From: JAOPZW01 sp963707695
Lineage (GTDB): Bacteria; Actinomycetota; Thermoleophilia; Solirubrobacterales; Solirubrobacteraceae
Direction: 5' to 3'
DNA length: 64,000 nucleotides
NCBI GenBank assembly: GCA_963707695.1
Contig: CAVPQY010000004.1
Span: forward strand, 496,001 to 560,000
Part shown: positions 51,450-59,889 of the stretch, one piece after another
Position numbering within the stretch: position 1 is the stretch's first letter
Layout of the letters: each line of letters opens with the position of its first letter
The notes under the pieces: model-generated
What the model saw: only the letters and a program-made list of their open reading frames with translations
What the model was told of the DNA's origin: nothing
The model's database searches: none
Made by a program: the position numbers and the translations under genes

Positions 51450-51812
51450 CTAGGCGCGCTGCGGCACCCGCGCGATCGCGGCCTGGTACATCGCCATCTG
51501 ATCGGCCACGCCCTGGTTCTCGAAGCCGTCGACGACGCTCAGGTCCTCGACGATGAGCGAGGCGTCGACGATGCTGCGCTGCCAGTCGGCGTCCTCGCGC
51601 AGCGCCGCGAGCTGCTCGGCGCTCCCGTGGACCTGGAAGTACCCCTCGATCCCGCCGGTGGGCGTGAGCAGCACCGTGTCGAAGCCCTCGATGCGCCCGT
51701 CCTGCTGCAGGCGCCCGTAGAGCCCGACGGACTCGTTGAACACCTCCAGGGCGATCTCCTCGCGGCCCGCGATGACCCTCCCCCACGAGACGAACAGCAA
51801 CCGGTCGGCCAT
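51450..51812 (-). CDS. Hypothetical protein, possible ferredoxin-like (dimeric alpha-beta barrel) fold
   Basis: 120 residues. LLFVSWGRVIAGREEIALEVFNES, DTVLLTPTGGIEGYFQVHG and AEQLAALREDADWQRSI follow the beta-alpha-beta pattern of small dimeric alpha-beta barrel proteins (NIPSNAP/Dabb-like), but no catalytic motif is obvious. AAGGGGGG stands before the ATG at 51812. It is divergent from the P450. Confidence 0.68.
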   Translation of the reverse strand: MADRLLFVSWGRVIAGREEIALEVFNESVGLYGRLQQDGRIEGFDTVLLTPTGGIEGYFQVHGSAEQLAALREDADWQRSIVDASLIVEDLSVVDGFENQGVADQMAMYQAAIARVPQRA

Positions 51813-51907
51813 GCCGACCCCCCTTGTTCTCGCGACCCGGCCCGTGCCGAGCCTGTGCCGCCAGCATGCAGCGACCGTGCCCCCGCGGCAACCGGTTCCT
51901 AGGCGCG

Positions 51908-51913
51908 TAGGAT
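51908..51913 (+). promoter_or_regulatory. Candidate -10 element of the P450 gene
   Basis: TAGGAT, 6 bases before the GTG at 51920. Confidence 0.4.
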
Positions 51914-51919
51914 CGCGGC

Positions 51920-53155
51920 GTGGACGAGCTCTCGACGATGGCGTTCTGGTCCCGGCCCGCCGAGGAGCGCGAGCCGCTCTTCGCCGCCCTGCGGGCGCGT
52001 GAGCCCGTGTCGTGGCACGAGCCGCCCGAGGACATCCTCGGCATGGAGCCCGTCGAGGGCGACGGCTACTGGGCGATCGTCCGCCATGAGGACGTCCGGC
52101 GGATCTCGCGCGACCCGGCGACGTTCTGCTCGGGCCACGGCGTCCTCTTCGGCGACGCGCCGCCCGAGCTGCTGGAGGCGACGCAGTCGTTCCTGGCGAT
52201 GGACGCCCCGCGGCACACCAAGCTGCGCGGCCTGGTCTCGTCGGCCTTCACGCCGCGCCAGGTCAAGCGCATCGAGGACGGGATCCGCGCGAGCGCCCGT
52301 CAGGTCGTCGAGGAGGCGGCGCCCACGGGCGGCGGGGACTTCGTCGAGCTCGTGGCCAAGCGGCTGCCGCTCATGACGATCTCCGACATGGTCGGCGTGC
52401 CGGAGGCCGACCGCGAGCGCATCGTCGCCACCGCCGACGTCCTCGTCACGGCCCAGGATCCGAAGGTCAGCGCCGGGCGCGAGCCGATCGTCGTCCTCGG
52501 CGAGGCGATCTGGGCGCTCACGCAGTTCGCGACGGAGCTCGCGGCCCACCGCGAGCTCCACCCCGGCGACGACCTCATGACCGCGCTCGTCCAGGCCGAG
52601 GTCGACGGCGAGCGCCTGACCCACGCGGAGATCGGCGCCTTCTTCGTCCTCCTGGCGGTCGCCGGGAACGACACGACGCGGCACACCACGTCGCACGCGA
52701 TGCGGGCGCTGACGACGAACCCCGACCAGCGCGCCCACCTGGTCGGGGACCTCGAGGGCCGGATGCCGGCCGCCGTCGAGGAGTTCGTGCGCTGGGGCTC
52801 GGCGGTCCTGACCTTCCGGCGCACGGCCACGCGCGACGTCGAGCTCCACGGGACGCCGATCGCCGAGGGCCAGAAGGTCGTGCTCTTCTACCACTCGGCC
52901 AACCGCGACGAGACCGCCTTCGCCGACCCGGAGCGCTTCGACCTCACGCGCGACCCGAACCATCACGTCGGGTTCGGCGGCGGCGGCCCGCACTACTGCC
53001 TGGGCGCCTCGCTGGCTCGCACGCAGCTGCGCGCCCTCTTCACCGAGCTGCTGACGATGCTGCCCGACCTCGAGGTCGGCGAGCCCGAGCTCGTCCCCGG
53101 CGCGTTCATCCACGGCGTGCGCCGCATGGACTGCGCGTTCGCCGTGCGCGCCTAG
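51920..53155 (+). CDS. Cytochrome P450
   Basis: 411 residues, soluble bacterial class. The I-helix oxygen-activation motif is AGNDTTRH, ExxR is in VEEFVRW, and the heme-binding loop FGGGGPHYCLGASLAR has the thiolate Cys360. PRHTKLRGLVSSAFTPRQV is the C-helix, which contacts heme propionates. The pattern is like the CYP125/142/124 sterol- and fatty-acid-type families, but the substrate is unknown. It is convergent with the alpha/beta hydrolase (15 bases apart). No ferredoxin is adjacent. Confidence 0.94.
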   Translation: MDELSTMAFWSRPAEEREPLFAALRAREPVSWHEPPEDILGMEPVEGDGYWAIVRHEDVRRISRDPATFCSGHGVLFGDAPPELLEATQSFLAMDAPRHTKLRGLVSSAFTPRQVKRIEDGIRASARQVVEEAAPTGGGDFVELVAKRLPLMTISDMVGVPEADRERIVATADVLVTAQDPKVSAGREPIVVLGEAIWALTQFATELAAHRELHPGDDLMTALVQAEVDGERLTHAEIGAFFVLLAVAGNDTTRHTTSHAMRALTTNPDQRAHLVGDLEGRMPAAVEEFVRWGSAVLTFRRTATRDVELHGTPIAEGQKVVLFYHSANRDETAFADPERFDLTRDPNHHVGFGGGGPHYCLGASLARTQLRALFTELLTMLPDLEVGEPELVPGAFIHGVRRMDCAFAVRA

Positions 53156-53170
53156 GGCGGTGGCAGCGTC

Positions 53171-54145
53171 CTAGGCGGCGCGGGCCGGCGCGCCGGCCAG
53201 CAGCCGCTCGCGCAGCGTCTCCGGCTCGAGCTCCGCGGCCGCCGTGCCGGTGAGCCACCCGTGCAGGACCGACCCGAACCGCACCGGGTCGTCGAGATAC
53301 GGGAAGTGCCCGGCCCCGGCGAAGACCTCGAGCCGGCTGCCCGGCATCGCGGCGTGCGCCTCCCGGCCGTGGGCGACCGGGATGATCGGGTCGCGCTCGC
53401 CCCACACGACGAGCGTCGGGAGGTCGGCCGCCAGGTAGAGGCGGTCGTGGCCGCTGACGCGCTGGCCGGCGGGGTCGACGACGGCCCGCAGCGTGTGCAG
53501 GAACGCCGACCGCGCCGCCGGGTCCCCGAGCGAGAGGTAGCCGCGGACGGCCTCGGCCAGGTCGGGGCCGGCGTGGATGCCGACGCGCGTCCCCGCGCGC
53601 CCGAGCCAGCCCGTGACGCCGTGCAGCCAGCCGGGCGTCAGGAGGGGTAGCACGAGCTCGGCGCCGGGCAGCGCCGCCGCGCGCAGCAGGACGCTGACCT
53701 CGCGCCCGAGGCCGCCGCTGCTGATGAGCGCCAGGCGCTCGGTCCGCTCGGGGAACTGGTAGGCGAACTGCATCGCCACGCCGCCGCCGAGGGAGTGGCC
53801 CGCGACGCTCACGCGGTCGTGGCCGAGGGCGGCGACGAGGTCGCGCAGCCCGCTGGCGTACGCCCCGAGCGAGTAGTCGCCGCGCGGCTTGGCCGACCGG
53901 CCGTGCCCCAGGAGGTCGGGCGCGAGGACGTGGTGGTCGCGGGCCAGGAGCTCCATGATCGGCCGCCAGCCGTCGGCCCGCGACGTGATGCCGTGGACGA
54001 GCAGCAGCACCGGCCGGGGGCGCCGGCGGTCGGCCGGCGCGCCCGCCTCCAGGAAGCGCACGCGATGCCCGTGCAGGACGATCTCGCGCTCGGTCACCAG
54101 GGTCGTCGGGCGGTCGGCTGCGGCAGGTCGGAAGGCGGTGCTCAT
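53171..54145 (-). CDS. Alpha/beta hydrolase
   Basis: 324 residues. LLVHGITSRADGW holds the oxyanion region, VAGHSLGGGVAMQ the nucleophile Ser, VVWGERDPIIP the Asp, and AGHFPYLDDP the His. The cap region (VLLRAAALPGAELVLPLL) is hydrophobic, suggesting a lipophilic substrate. It starts at ATG 54145, divergent from a TetR gene with repeat sequences between, so TetR control is likely. Confidence 0.9.
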   Translation of the reverse strand: MSTAFRPAAADRPTTLVTEREIVLHGHRVRFLEAGAPADRRRPRPVLLLVHGITSRADGWRPIMELLARDHHVLAPDLLGHGRSAKPRGDYSLGAYASGLRDLVAALGHDRVSVAGHSLGGGVAMQFAYQFPERTERLALISSGGLGREVSVLLRAAALPGAELVLPLLTPGWLHGVTGWLGRAGTRVGIHAGPDLAEAVRGYLSLGDPAARSAFLHTLRAVVDPAGQRVSGHDRLYLAADLPTLVVWGERDPIIPVAHGREAHAAMPGSRLEVFAGAGHFPYLDDPVRFGSVLHGWLTGTAAAELEPETLRERLLAGAPARAA

Positions 54146-54254
54146 CGGTCGGTCCTCGTCGGATCGTGGGCGGGAGGCTGCGGGCGCGCCGGGTCGGAGC
54201 CGGAGCGCGTCGCGCCGCGGACGCCGGGGCGGGCCGCGGGGGCGCCGGCGCGCT

Positions 54255-54307
54255 GTTACGCGCAAGTACGGTGTTCCCCCTTGCAGGGTTACGTACTCTC
54301 CGGTAAC
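54255..54307. promoter_or_regulatory. Putative TetR operator in the hydrolase/TetR divergent gap
   Basis: A 20-bp inverted repeat, GTTAC-N10-GTAAC, lies at 54288-54307. A related half-site pair, GTTACGCGCAAGTAC, lies at 54255-54269. TTGCAG at 54281-54286 and TAACAG at 54304-54309 could be -35 and -10 of the TetR gene, placing the repeat between them. Confidence 0.5.
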
Positions 54308-54318
54308 AGTCAAGGCCG

Positions 54319-54957
54319 ATGTCGGCGTCCGCCCCCAGCTCCCGTGCCCGGCCCCGCGCCGGCCGGAGCCCCGAGCGCCGTGCGCAGATCCTCGACGCCG
54401 CCGAGCGCGCCTTCGCGGCGTCCGGCTTCCACGCGGCCTCGATGGACGCCATCGCCGACGCCGTCGGGGTCGGCAAGCCGGTCCTCTACCGGCACTTCGG
54501 GTCCAAGGAGGGCCTCTACGGCGCCTCGCTGGAGCGCGCCGGGCAGCAGCTCGTCGAGCGCCTCGCCGCGGTCGCCCGCCAGGCCGGGCCGCGCGAGCAG
54601 CTCGAGGCCGGGGTCCTGGCGTTCCTGGGCTACGTGGAGGAGCACCGCGAGGCGTGGCTCGTCCTGCACCGCGAGGCCAGCGGGGCCGCCGCCCCCGGGC
54701 GGCGGCTCGTCGAGCTGCAGGCGCGCATGGCGGCGACGGTCGCCAGGCTGGTCGAGCGCGAGCCGACGGTCGCGACCGAGGCGCTCGCGCATGCGATGGT
54801 CGGCGCCGGCGAGGCGCTCGCCACCTTCTGGGTGCAGCACCCGCAGCTGGCCCGGACCGACGTCGCGACGCAGCTGACCGAGCTGCTCTGGCCCGCGCTC
54901 GAGCGCCACCGCGCGCGGTCGTCCGCGGCGCCCGGCGGCACGCCCGCCGCGCGCTAG
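54319..54957 (+). CDS. TetR/AcrR family transcriptional regulator
   Basis: 212 residues. The N-terminal helix-turn-helix is RRAQILDAAERAFAASGFH through MDAIADAVGVGKPVLYRHFGSKEGLY, the standard TetR DNA-binding domain. The C-terminal ligand domain has LVLHREAS. It is likely an autorepressor that also controls the divergent hydrolase, through the inverted repeat just upstream. The ATG lies 11 bases past the repeat. Confidence 0.92.
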   Translation: MSASAPSSRARPRAGRSPERRAQILDAAERAFAASGFHAASMDAIADAVGVGKPVLYRHFGSKEGLYGASLERAGQQLVERLAAVARQAGPREQLEAGVLAFLGYVEEHREAWLVLHREASGAAAPGRRLVELQARMAATVARLVEREPTVATEALAHAMVGAGEALATFWVQHPQLARTDVATQLTELLWPALERHRARSSAAPGGTPAAR

Positions 54958-55346
54958 GCCGTCGCCCGGCGCCCGTGGGGGCCGACGGGGCGCCCGGCCG
55001 CCGCGAGCGAGGCCACGCCCAGGATGACCAGCCCGAGGACCGGGTGCAGCGCGCCGAGGACGGGCGCGTCCGTGCCGACGCCGCCCAGGATGCTCTGGAC
55101 GATCATCAGGACGAACAGGACCGCGCTGGCCTGCAGGGCGCTGCGGCGGCCCACGGCCGCGAGGACGAGGATGATCAGCGTGAGGAGCCCCATGAAGGAC
55201 CCGCTCGCGGCGTGGGCGTCGAAGCTGGACCCGCCGAACGCGGCGTAGCCGGCGAGGAAGAACTGCAGGATGCCCCACGCCAGGGCGAGGAAGGCGAGCC
55301 CACGGTGGACCCGTGCGACCCCGGGGCGGTCGGTGCTGGAGGCCAT
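54954..55346 (-). CDS. DUF6220-like four-helix membrane protein
   Basis: 130 residues with four membrane helices: VHRGLAFLALAWGILQFFLAG, GSFMGLLTLIILVLAAV, ASAVLFVLMIVQSILGG and HPVLGLVILGVASLA. Conserved His residues (VHRG, DAHAASG, LHPVLG) lie at helix ends in the way seen in cytochrome-b561-like and DUF6220 proteins, so heme binding is possible. TAGGGT is 8 bases before the ATG at 55346. It is convergent with the TetR gene. Confidence 0.75.
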   Translation of the reverse strand: MASSTDRPGVARVHRGLAFLALAWGILQFFLAGYAAFGGSSFDAHAASGSFMGLLTLIILVLAAVGRRSALQASAVLFVLMIVQSILGGVGTDAPVLGALHPVLGLVILGVASLAAAGRPVGPHGRRATA

Positions 55347-55354
55347 GGCGCGCG

Positions 55355-55360
55355 ACCCTA
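55355..55360 (-). promoter_or_regulatory. Candidate -10 element of the DUF6220-like gene
   Basis: TAGGGT on the minus strand, 8 bases before the ATG at 55346. Confidence 0.4.
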
Positions 55361-55456
55361 ACGGGCGCGGCGGCGCGACGGCGCGACAGCGTCGAGGCGC
55401 CCGGTGTCACCCGAGCCTGGGCGCGGAGCCCGGCCCGGGGTAGCCGGGAAGGCCCC

Positions 55457-56302
55457 ATGGCGCTGCCGACTCCCGATCCCGATCACACCGTCGTCGTCAC
55501 AGGCGCCTCCGCGGGCATCGGCGCCGCCCTGGCGTGGGAGCTCGCCGCGCGCGGTCACGGGCTGACCCTCGTCGCACGCCGGGGGGACGCGCTGGACGCC
55601 CTGGCCGACGAGCTCGAGGACGACCTCGGGGTGGCGGTCGCCGTCCATGCGGCCGACCTCGGCGACGACGCCGCCCGCGCGGACCTGATCGCCGCGCTCG
55701 AAGCCGACGGCCGGGCCGTCGTCGGGCTCTGCAACAACGCCGGAGTGGCGGCGATCGGGCGGATCGCCGACCACGATCCGGAGGTCGAGGCCGGCCTGGT
55801 GCGCCTCAACGTCGTCGCGCTGCACGACCTCACGACCCGGCTGCTCGGGCCGATGGTGGACCGCGGGGAGGGCGCGATCCTCAACGTCGGGTCCATCTTC
55901 GCCTTCGCCCCCATCCCGCAGAACGCCTCGTACGCGGCGACGAAGGCCTTCGTCGGCTCGTTCTCCGAGGCGCTGCACACCGAGCTGTCGGGGACCGGCG
56001 TCTCGTGCTCGGTCCTCTCCCCCGGACCGACCCGCACGGGCGCGTTCGCGGCCTCCGGGGCGCCGGAGCTCGCCGGCCTCGGCCCGGGTCTGCTCTGGCA
56101 GGACGCCGGCGCCGTGGCCCGCGCCGGGGTCGACGCGATGGAGGCGGGCCGTCGCACGTCGGTGCCGGGACTCGTGAACAAGGCGGCCGCGCTCGGCTAC
56201 CGCTTCACGCCACGCACGACGTTCCTGCCCGTCGCGCGTCTCGCCCAGAGCCGCAGGGTCCGCCGTCTGCTCCTCGGCGAGGAGCCGCCCGCCGTCCGCT
56301 GA
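55457..56302 (+). CDS. SDR family oxidoreductase
   Basis: 281 residues of the classical SDR type. VVTGASAGIG binds the dinucleotide, LCNNAGVA is the NNAG motif, NVGSIFAF holds the Ser, and SYAATKAFVGSF the Tyr-x3-Lys. LSPGPTRTGAF follows. The C-terminal 35 residues (VARLAQSRRVRRLLLG) are basic and hydrophobic, as in DltE/YdfG-type SDRs that act on lipids. GGGAAGG at 55446-55452 supports the ATG at 55457. Confidence 0.88.
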   Translation: MALPTPDPDHTVVVTGASAGIGAALAWELAARGHGLTLVARRGDALDALADELEDDLGVAVAVHAADLGDDAARADLIAALEADGRAVVGLCNNAGVAAIGRIADHDPEVEAGLVRLNVVALHDLTTRLLGPMVDRGEGAILNVGSIFAFAPIPQNASYAATKAFVGSFSEALHTELSGTGVSCSVLSPGPTRTGAFAASGAPELAGLGPGLLWQDAGAVARAGVDAMEAGRRTSVPGLVNKAAALGYRFTPRTTFLPVARLAQSRRVRRLLLGEEPPAVR

Positions 56303-56355
56303 CGGTCCGCCCTTCCTCGGCCGCGGCGCAGCGACTACGCTCGCGGCGAGGCCCC

Positions 56356-57042
56356 GTGCCCGAACAGCGCGACACCGACCGCTCGCGCTGGCAGGCGATC
56401 CTCCCCGACCTGCAGCGCACCTACGCCGACGCCGTCCTGGGCGGGTCGGAGTCCGCCGCCGAGCGCGTCGTGCGCGAGGCCATCGAGGCCGGGGTGCCCG
56501 AGCCCGCCATCAGCGGCGAGGTCATCGCGCCCACCATGCGGGCCATCGGGGACCTCTGGGAGCGCGGCCTGCTGAGCGTGGCCGACGAGCACCTGGCCAC
56601 GGAGATCTCGATCCGCGTGCTGGCCCTCCAGCGCGAGGCCTTCCGGGCGACGTCCCGCCGCGGCGCCCACCGCGTGATGCTCGCGGGCGTGGAGGGGGAG
56701 CGCCACGGGCTGGGGCTGACCATGGCCGGGAGCGTGCTCGTCCACGCCGGCTACGACGTCCGCATGCTCGGCCCCGACCTGCCCATGTCCGACCTGGCAT
56801 CGGCCGTCGACCGCCACCGGCCCTCGGTCGTGGGCCTCTCGGTGACGCAGCCGGGGCTGGCGGCGCTCGTGCCCGAGGCGATCGACGAGGCGCGCCGCAT
56901 CGCCCCCCGGGTGGGGGTCCTCGTGGGCGGCGCCGCGGCCTCGGAGGCGCTGACCGCCCACCCCGGCGTGCGCGTCTGCCGGCACGTCGCGGACGCCGTC
57001 GAGCTCACCGAGGGGCTCGTGCAGCGCGCGCCGCTGAACTGA
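56356..57042 (+). CDS. Cobalamin-binding photosensor-like protein (CarH/LitR sensor module without DNA-binding domain)
   Basis: 228 residues. The N-terminal four-helix domain has the Trp68-x9-Glu78-His79 motif (WERGLLSVADEH) that caps adenosylcobalamin in CarH-type light receptors. The C-terminal B12-binding Rossmann domain has GVEGERHGLG, where His117 is the expected lower cobalt ligand, then SVLVHAGYDVRMLGPDLP and VLVGG. The MerR-type helix-turn-helix that precedes this pair in CarH is absent; the start at GTG 56356 leaves only ~18 residues before the first helix. It probably senses light or B12 through a partner protein. It lies downstream of an SDR, same strand. Confidence 0.82.
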   Translation: MPEQRDTDRSRWQAILPDLQRTYADAVLGGSESAAERVVREAIEAGVPEPAISGEVIAPTMRAIGDLWERGLLSVADEHLATEISIRVLALQREAFRATSRRGAHRVMLAGVEGERHGLGLTMAGSVLVHAGYDVRMLGPDLPMSDLASAVDRHRPSVVGLSVTQPGLAALVPEAIDEARRIAPRVGVLVGGAAASEALTAHPGVRVCRHVADAVELTEGLVQRAPLN

Positions 57043-57083
57043 CGGCGCTCAAGCCGCGCGCCGCGCACGCCGAAGCGTGTCGT

Positions 57084-58340
57084 GTGAGGCCCGCCCGCCC
57101 GCCGCTCCTGCCCGCCGCCGTCGCCCTGGCCGCCGCGTCGCTGCTCGGCGCGATGGGCCTCCTGACCCCGGCGTTCACGGACTACGAGGTCGAGGCCGAG
57201 CCGGCGCTCGACGCGCTGCGCGCCGGGCACGTCGGCCGCTTCCTGGAGCTCGCGCCGGCCTACGGCGGCTCGCTGCTCGAGCGCGCGCCCTTCGCGCTGG
57301 CGCCCGGGCTGTGGGGCGGCGGCGGCGACGCCGTCTTCCGCAGCGTGGCCGTCCCGTGCCTGCTGGCGACCGTGCTGCTCGGCGTGCACCTCTTCGCCGT
57401 GGTGCGCCGCCGGCTCGAGCCCGGGGCCCGCTCCACCGCCCCCTGGGCCGTGCTCCTGCTCGCCGCGGCCAACCCGCTCGCGCTCCGCGCGCTCGAGGTC
57501 GGCCACTCCGAGGAGCTGCTCATCACGGCGCTGGTCCTCGCCGCGGCGCTCCTCGCGCTGGACCGGCGGACCGGCCCCGTGCTCCCCGGCGTCCTCCTCG
57601 GGCTGGCGGTGGCCGGCAAGCCCTGGGCCGTGCTGGCCGTCGTGCCGGTCCTCGCCCTCCTGCCGGGCGTGCGGGCCATGGCGCTCGGCGCGGGGGCGGC
57701 CGCCGTCGCCGGCGCCGCCGTGCTGCTGCCCTTCCTGCTGGCCGCCGGCGACGGCGGCGCCGTGGGCGGTGCCGCCGACGCGGCCTCGACGAGCGGCGTC
57801 ATCTTCCAGCCCTGGCAGCTCTTCTGGTTCCTCGGCGACCACGGCCACGTCGTCCACGGGCTCTACGGCGAGAAGGTCGGCTTCCGCGCGGCCCCGGGGT
57901 GGGTCGGCCACGTGAGCCACCCGCTCGTGCTCGCCGCCGGGCTCGGCCTCGCCGCCGCCGGCGCCGTGGCCCAGCGCCGCCGCCGCGCGCCGCGGACCGA
58001 CGCGCTGGTGCTCCTGGCCGCGGTGCTCCTGCTCCGCGGCCTGCTCGACACGTGGAACACGAGCTACTACGCGCTGCCCTTCCTGCTCGCGCTCCTGACC
58101 TGGGAGGCCCGCTCCGGCCGCGCGTGGCCGGCCCTCACGGCGGCCGCGACGCTCGCCTGCTGGGTGAGCTTCGAGACGCTGCCGCGAGCCGCCGCGCCCG
58201 ACGTGCAGGCGGCCTTCTACCTCGCCTGGGCCGCGCCGCTGGCCGTCGCGCTGACGTGGCGGTCGCTGGCCGGCCGCTGGCCGCCGGTCCCCGCGCCGCG
58301 CCTCAGCCGACGACGCGCAGCGCCTTCGGCAGCCCGCTGA
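57084..58340 (+). CDS. Polytopic membrane protein, GT87 / mannosyltransferase-like
   Basis: 418 residues with about ten hydrophobic segments. After the first helix a loop with TDYEVEAEPALDAL holds acidic residues like the catalytic loop of polyprenyl-phosphate-dependent GT-C enzymes. The later GHSEELLITALVLAAALLAL and AGKPWAVLAVVPVLALLPG are typical of the DUF2029/GT87 group. The assignment is by general pattern only. The 3' end overlaps pepQ by 38 bases (convergent). Confidence 0.7.
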   Translation: MRPARPPLLPAAVALAAASLLGAMGLLTPAFTDYEVEAEPALDALRAGHVGRFLELAPAYGGSLLERAPFALAPGLWGGGGDAVFRSVAVPCLLATVLLGVHLFAVVRRRLEPGARSTAPWAVLLLAAANPLALRALEVGHSEELLITALVLAAALLALDRRTGPVLPGVLLGLAVAGKPWAVLAVVPVLALLPGVRAMALGAGAAAVAGAAVLLPFLLAAGDGGAVGGAADAASTSGVIFQPWQLFWFLGDHGHVVHGLYGEKVGFRAAPGWVGHVSHPLVLAAGLGLAAAGAVAQRRRRAPRTDALVLLAAVLLLRGLLDTWNTSYYALPFLLALLTWEARSGRAWPALTAAATLACWVSFETLPRAAAPDVQAAFYLAWAAPLAVALTWRSLAGRWPPVPAPRLSRRRAAPSAAR

Positions 58341-59442
58341 GCACCTCGTGGCCGTCCGGGGTGACGGCGACGAGGTCCTCGATGCGCACCCCGACCGCGC
58401 CCGGGACGTAGACGCCCGGCTCGACGGTCACGACCTGCCCGGCGGCGAGCGGGTCCTCGCCCTGCCGGCTCAGCCGCGGGCCCTCGTGGACCTCGAGGCC
58501 CACGCCGTGGCCCAGGCCGTGGCCGAAGTGCTCGGCGTGCCCGGCGCCGTCGATGATCGCGCGCGCCACGGCGTCGACGTCGCGGCCCTTCGGGCCCGGG
58601 CGCACGGCCCCGAGGGCCGCCTCCTGGGCCTGCAGCACCAGGTCGTAGACCGCGCGGTCGCGGGGGTCGAGCTCGCCGGTGGCGTACGTGCGGGTGCAGT
58701 CCGACGCGTAGCCGTCGAGCTGCGCGCCCCAGTCGATGACGACGAGCGTGCCCGCGGGGATCTCGGCGTCGCGCGGGGCGGCGTGCGGCAGGGCCGCGTG
58801 CGGGCCGGCGGCGACGATCGGCGGGAACGACGCCGCCTCGGCGCCGCGCCGGCGCATCGTCGTCTCGAGGTCGAGCGCGACCTCGCGCTCGGTGCGTCCC
58901 ACCAGCCCGCGCGCGAGGACCTCCTCGAGCGCCGCGTCGGCGAGCGCGGCGGCGGCGCGGATGGCGTCGAGCTCGGCCGCGTCCTTGACCAGGCGCAGCG
59001 CCTCGACCGTCCCGCCCGCGGGGACGAGCTCGACGTCCTCGCGCACGAGCGTGCCCAGACGGCGGTGCTCGCGGACCGAGAGCTTGGCGTCGTCGAAGCC
59101 GAGCCGCAGCGTCCCGTCGGCCGGCAGCTGCGCGACGAGCCCCGTCAGCAGGTCGGTGTGGATCTCGCGCGTCCAGCGCCCGTCGAGCTGCTCGGCCGAC
59201 TGCGTGAGGTAGCGGAAGTCGGTGACGAACCGGCGCACGCCGTCGGGACCTCCTCCCACGACGGCGGCGCCGTTGGACCCCGTGAAGCCCGTCAGCCACC
59301 GGACGTTGACGAGGTCGGTGACCAGCAGCGCGTCGAGGCCGCGCTCGGCGATCGCGTCGGCCAGGCGGTCCGCGCGCTCGGCGGTCGCGCCGGTCGCGCC
59401 GGTCGCGCGTGTCGCGGTTGTCGGGGTCGACGTTCGGCTCAT
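58303..59442 (-). CDS. pepQ: Xaa-Pro peptidase (M24 family, PepQ-like)
   Basis: 379 residues. The creatinase-type N-terminal domain (DALLVTDLVNVRWLTGFTGSNG) is followed by the M24 pita-bread domain with two-metal ligands: VIDWGAQLDGYASDCTRT (Asp, Asp), GHGLGHGVGLEVHEGP (His), VVTVEPGVYVPG (Glu) and VRIEDLVAV (Glu). It removes N-terminal residues before proline or splits X-Pro dipeptides. ATG 59442 overlaps the aroQ stop by 4 bases. Three 9-bp repeats near the 5' end code for Ala-Thr-Gly units. Confidence 0.92.
   Translation of the reverse strand: MSRTSTPTTATRATGATGATAERADRLADAIAERGLDALLVTDLVNVRWLTGFTGSNGAAVVGGGPDGVRRFVTDFRYLTQSAEQLDGRWTREIHTDLLTGLVAQLPADGTLRLGFDDAKLSVREHRRLGTLVREDVELVPAGGTVEALRLVKDAAELDAIRAAAALADAALEEVLARGLVGRTEREVALDLETTMRRRGAEAASFPPIVAAGPHAALPHAAPRDAEIPAGTLVVIDWGAQLDGYASDCTRTYATGELDPRDRAVYDLVLQAQEAALGAVRPGPKGRDVDAVARAIIDGAGHAEHFGHGLGHGVGLEVHEGPRLSRQGEDPLAAGQVVTVEPGVYVPGAVGVRIEDLVAVTPDGHEVLSGLPKALRVVG
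59382..59408. repeat. Three tandem copies of CGGTCGCGC in the pepQ 5' end
   Basis: A 9-bp unit at 59382, 59391 and 59400 with a fourth diverged copy. In frame it adds ATG tripeptides before the folded domain, so length changes would be tolerated. Confidence 0.7.
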
Positions 59443-59885
59443 GGCTCGAGCTCCTGCTTGAGGCGGACGAGGGCCTCACGGTAGCCCGCCGGGCCCTGGC
59501 CGCTGACCGTCGCGAGGCACAGGTCGCGCACGACCGAGACGCGGCGGAAGGGCTCCCGGTGCTCGACGTCGGAGAGGTGGACCTCGACGGCGGGCAGCGC
59601 CGCGATCTCCAGCGCGTCGCGGATCGACCAGGCGTAGTGCGTCCAGGCGCCGGGGTTGAGGACGATCCCGTCCGACAGCTCGCGCAGGCGGTGCAGGTGC
59701 GCGATGAGCTCGTGCTCGGCGTTGGTCTGGAAGAAGCGGACCTCGAGCCCGAGCTCGCGCGCGAACCCCTCGATCTCGCGCTCGAGCTCGGGGTACGTCA
59801 GCCCGCCGTAGACCGCCGGGTCGCGGACGCCGAGCTGGTCGAGGTTGACCCCGTGGACGACCTCGATGCGGTTGTGCGAGCCCAC
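59439..59885 (-). CDS. aroQ: 3-dehydroquinate dehydratase, type II
   Basis: 148 residues; third step of the shikimate pathway. HGVNLDQLGVRDPAVYGG carries the catalytic Tyr and Arg loop, LNPGAWTHYAWSIRDAL binds substrate, and EVHLSDVEHREPFRR holds the catalytic His. The length is typical of the dodecameric type II enzyme. GTG 59885 lies 4 bases after aroKB. Confidence 0.94.
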   Translation of the reverse strand: MGSHNRIEVVHGVNLDQLGVRDPAVYGGLTYPELEREIEGFARELGLEVRFFQTNAEHELIAHLHRLRELSDGIVLNPGAWTHYAWSIRDALEIAALPAVEVHLSDVEHREPFRRVSVVRDLCLATVSGQGPAGYREALVRLKQELEP

Positions 59886-59889
59886 GGGG

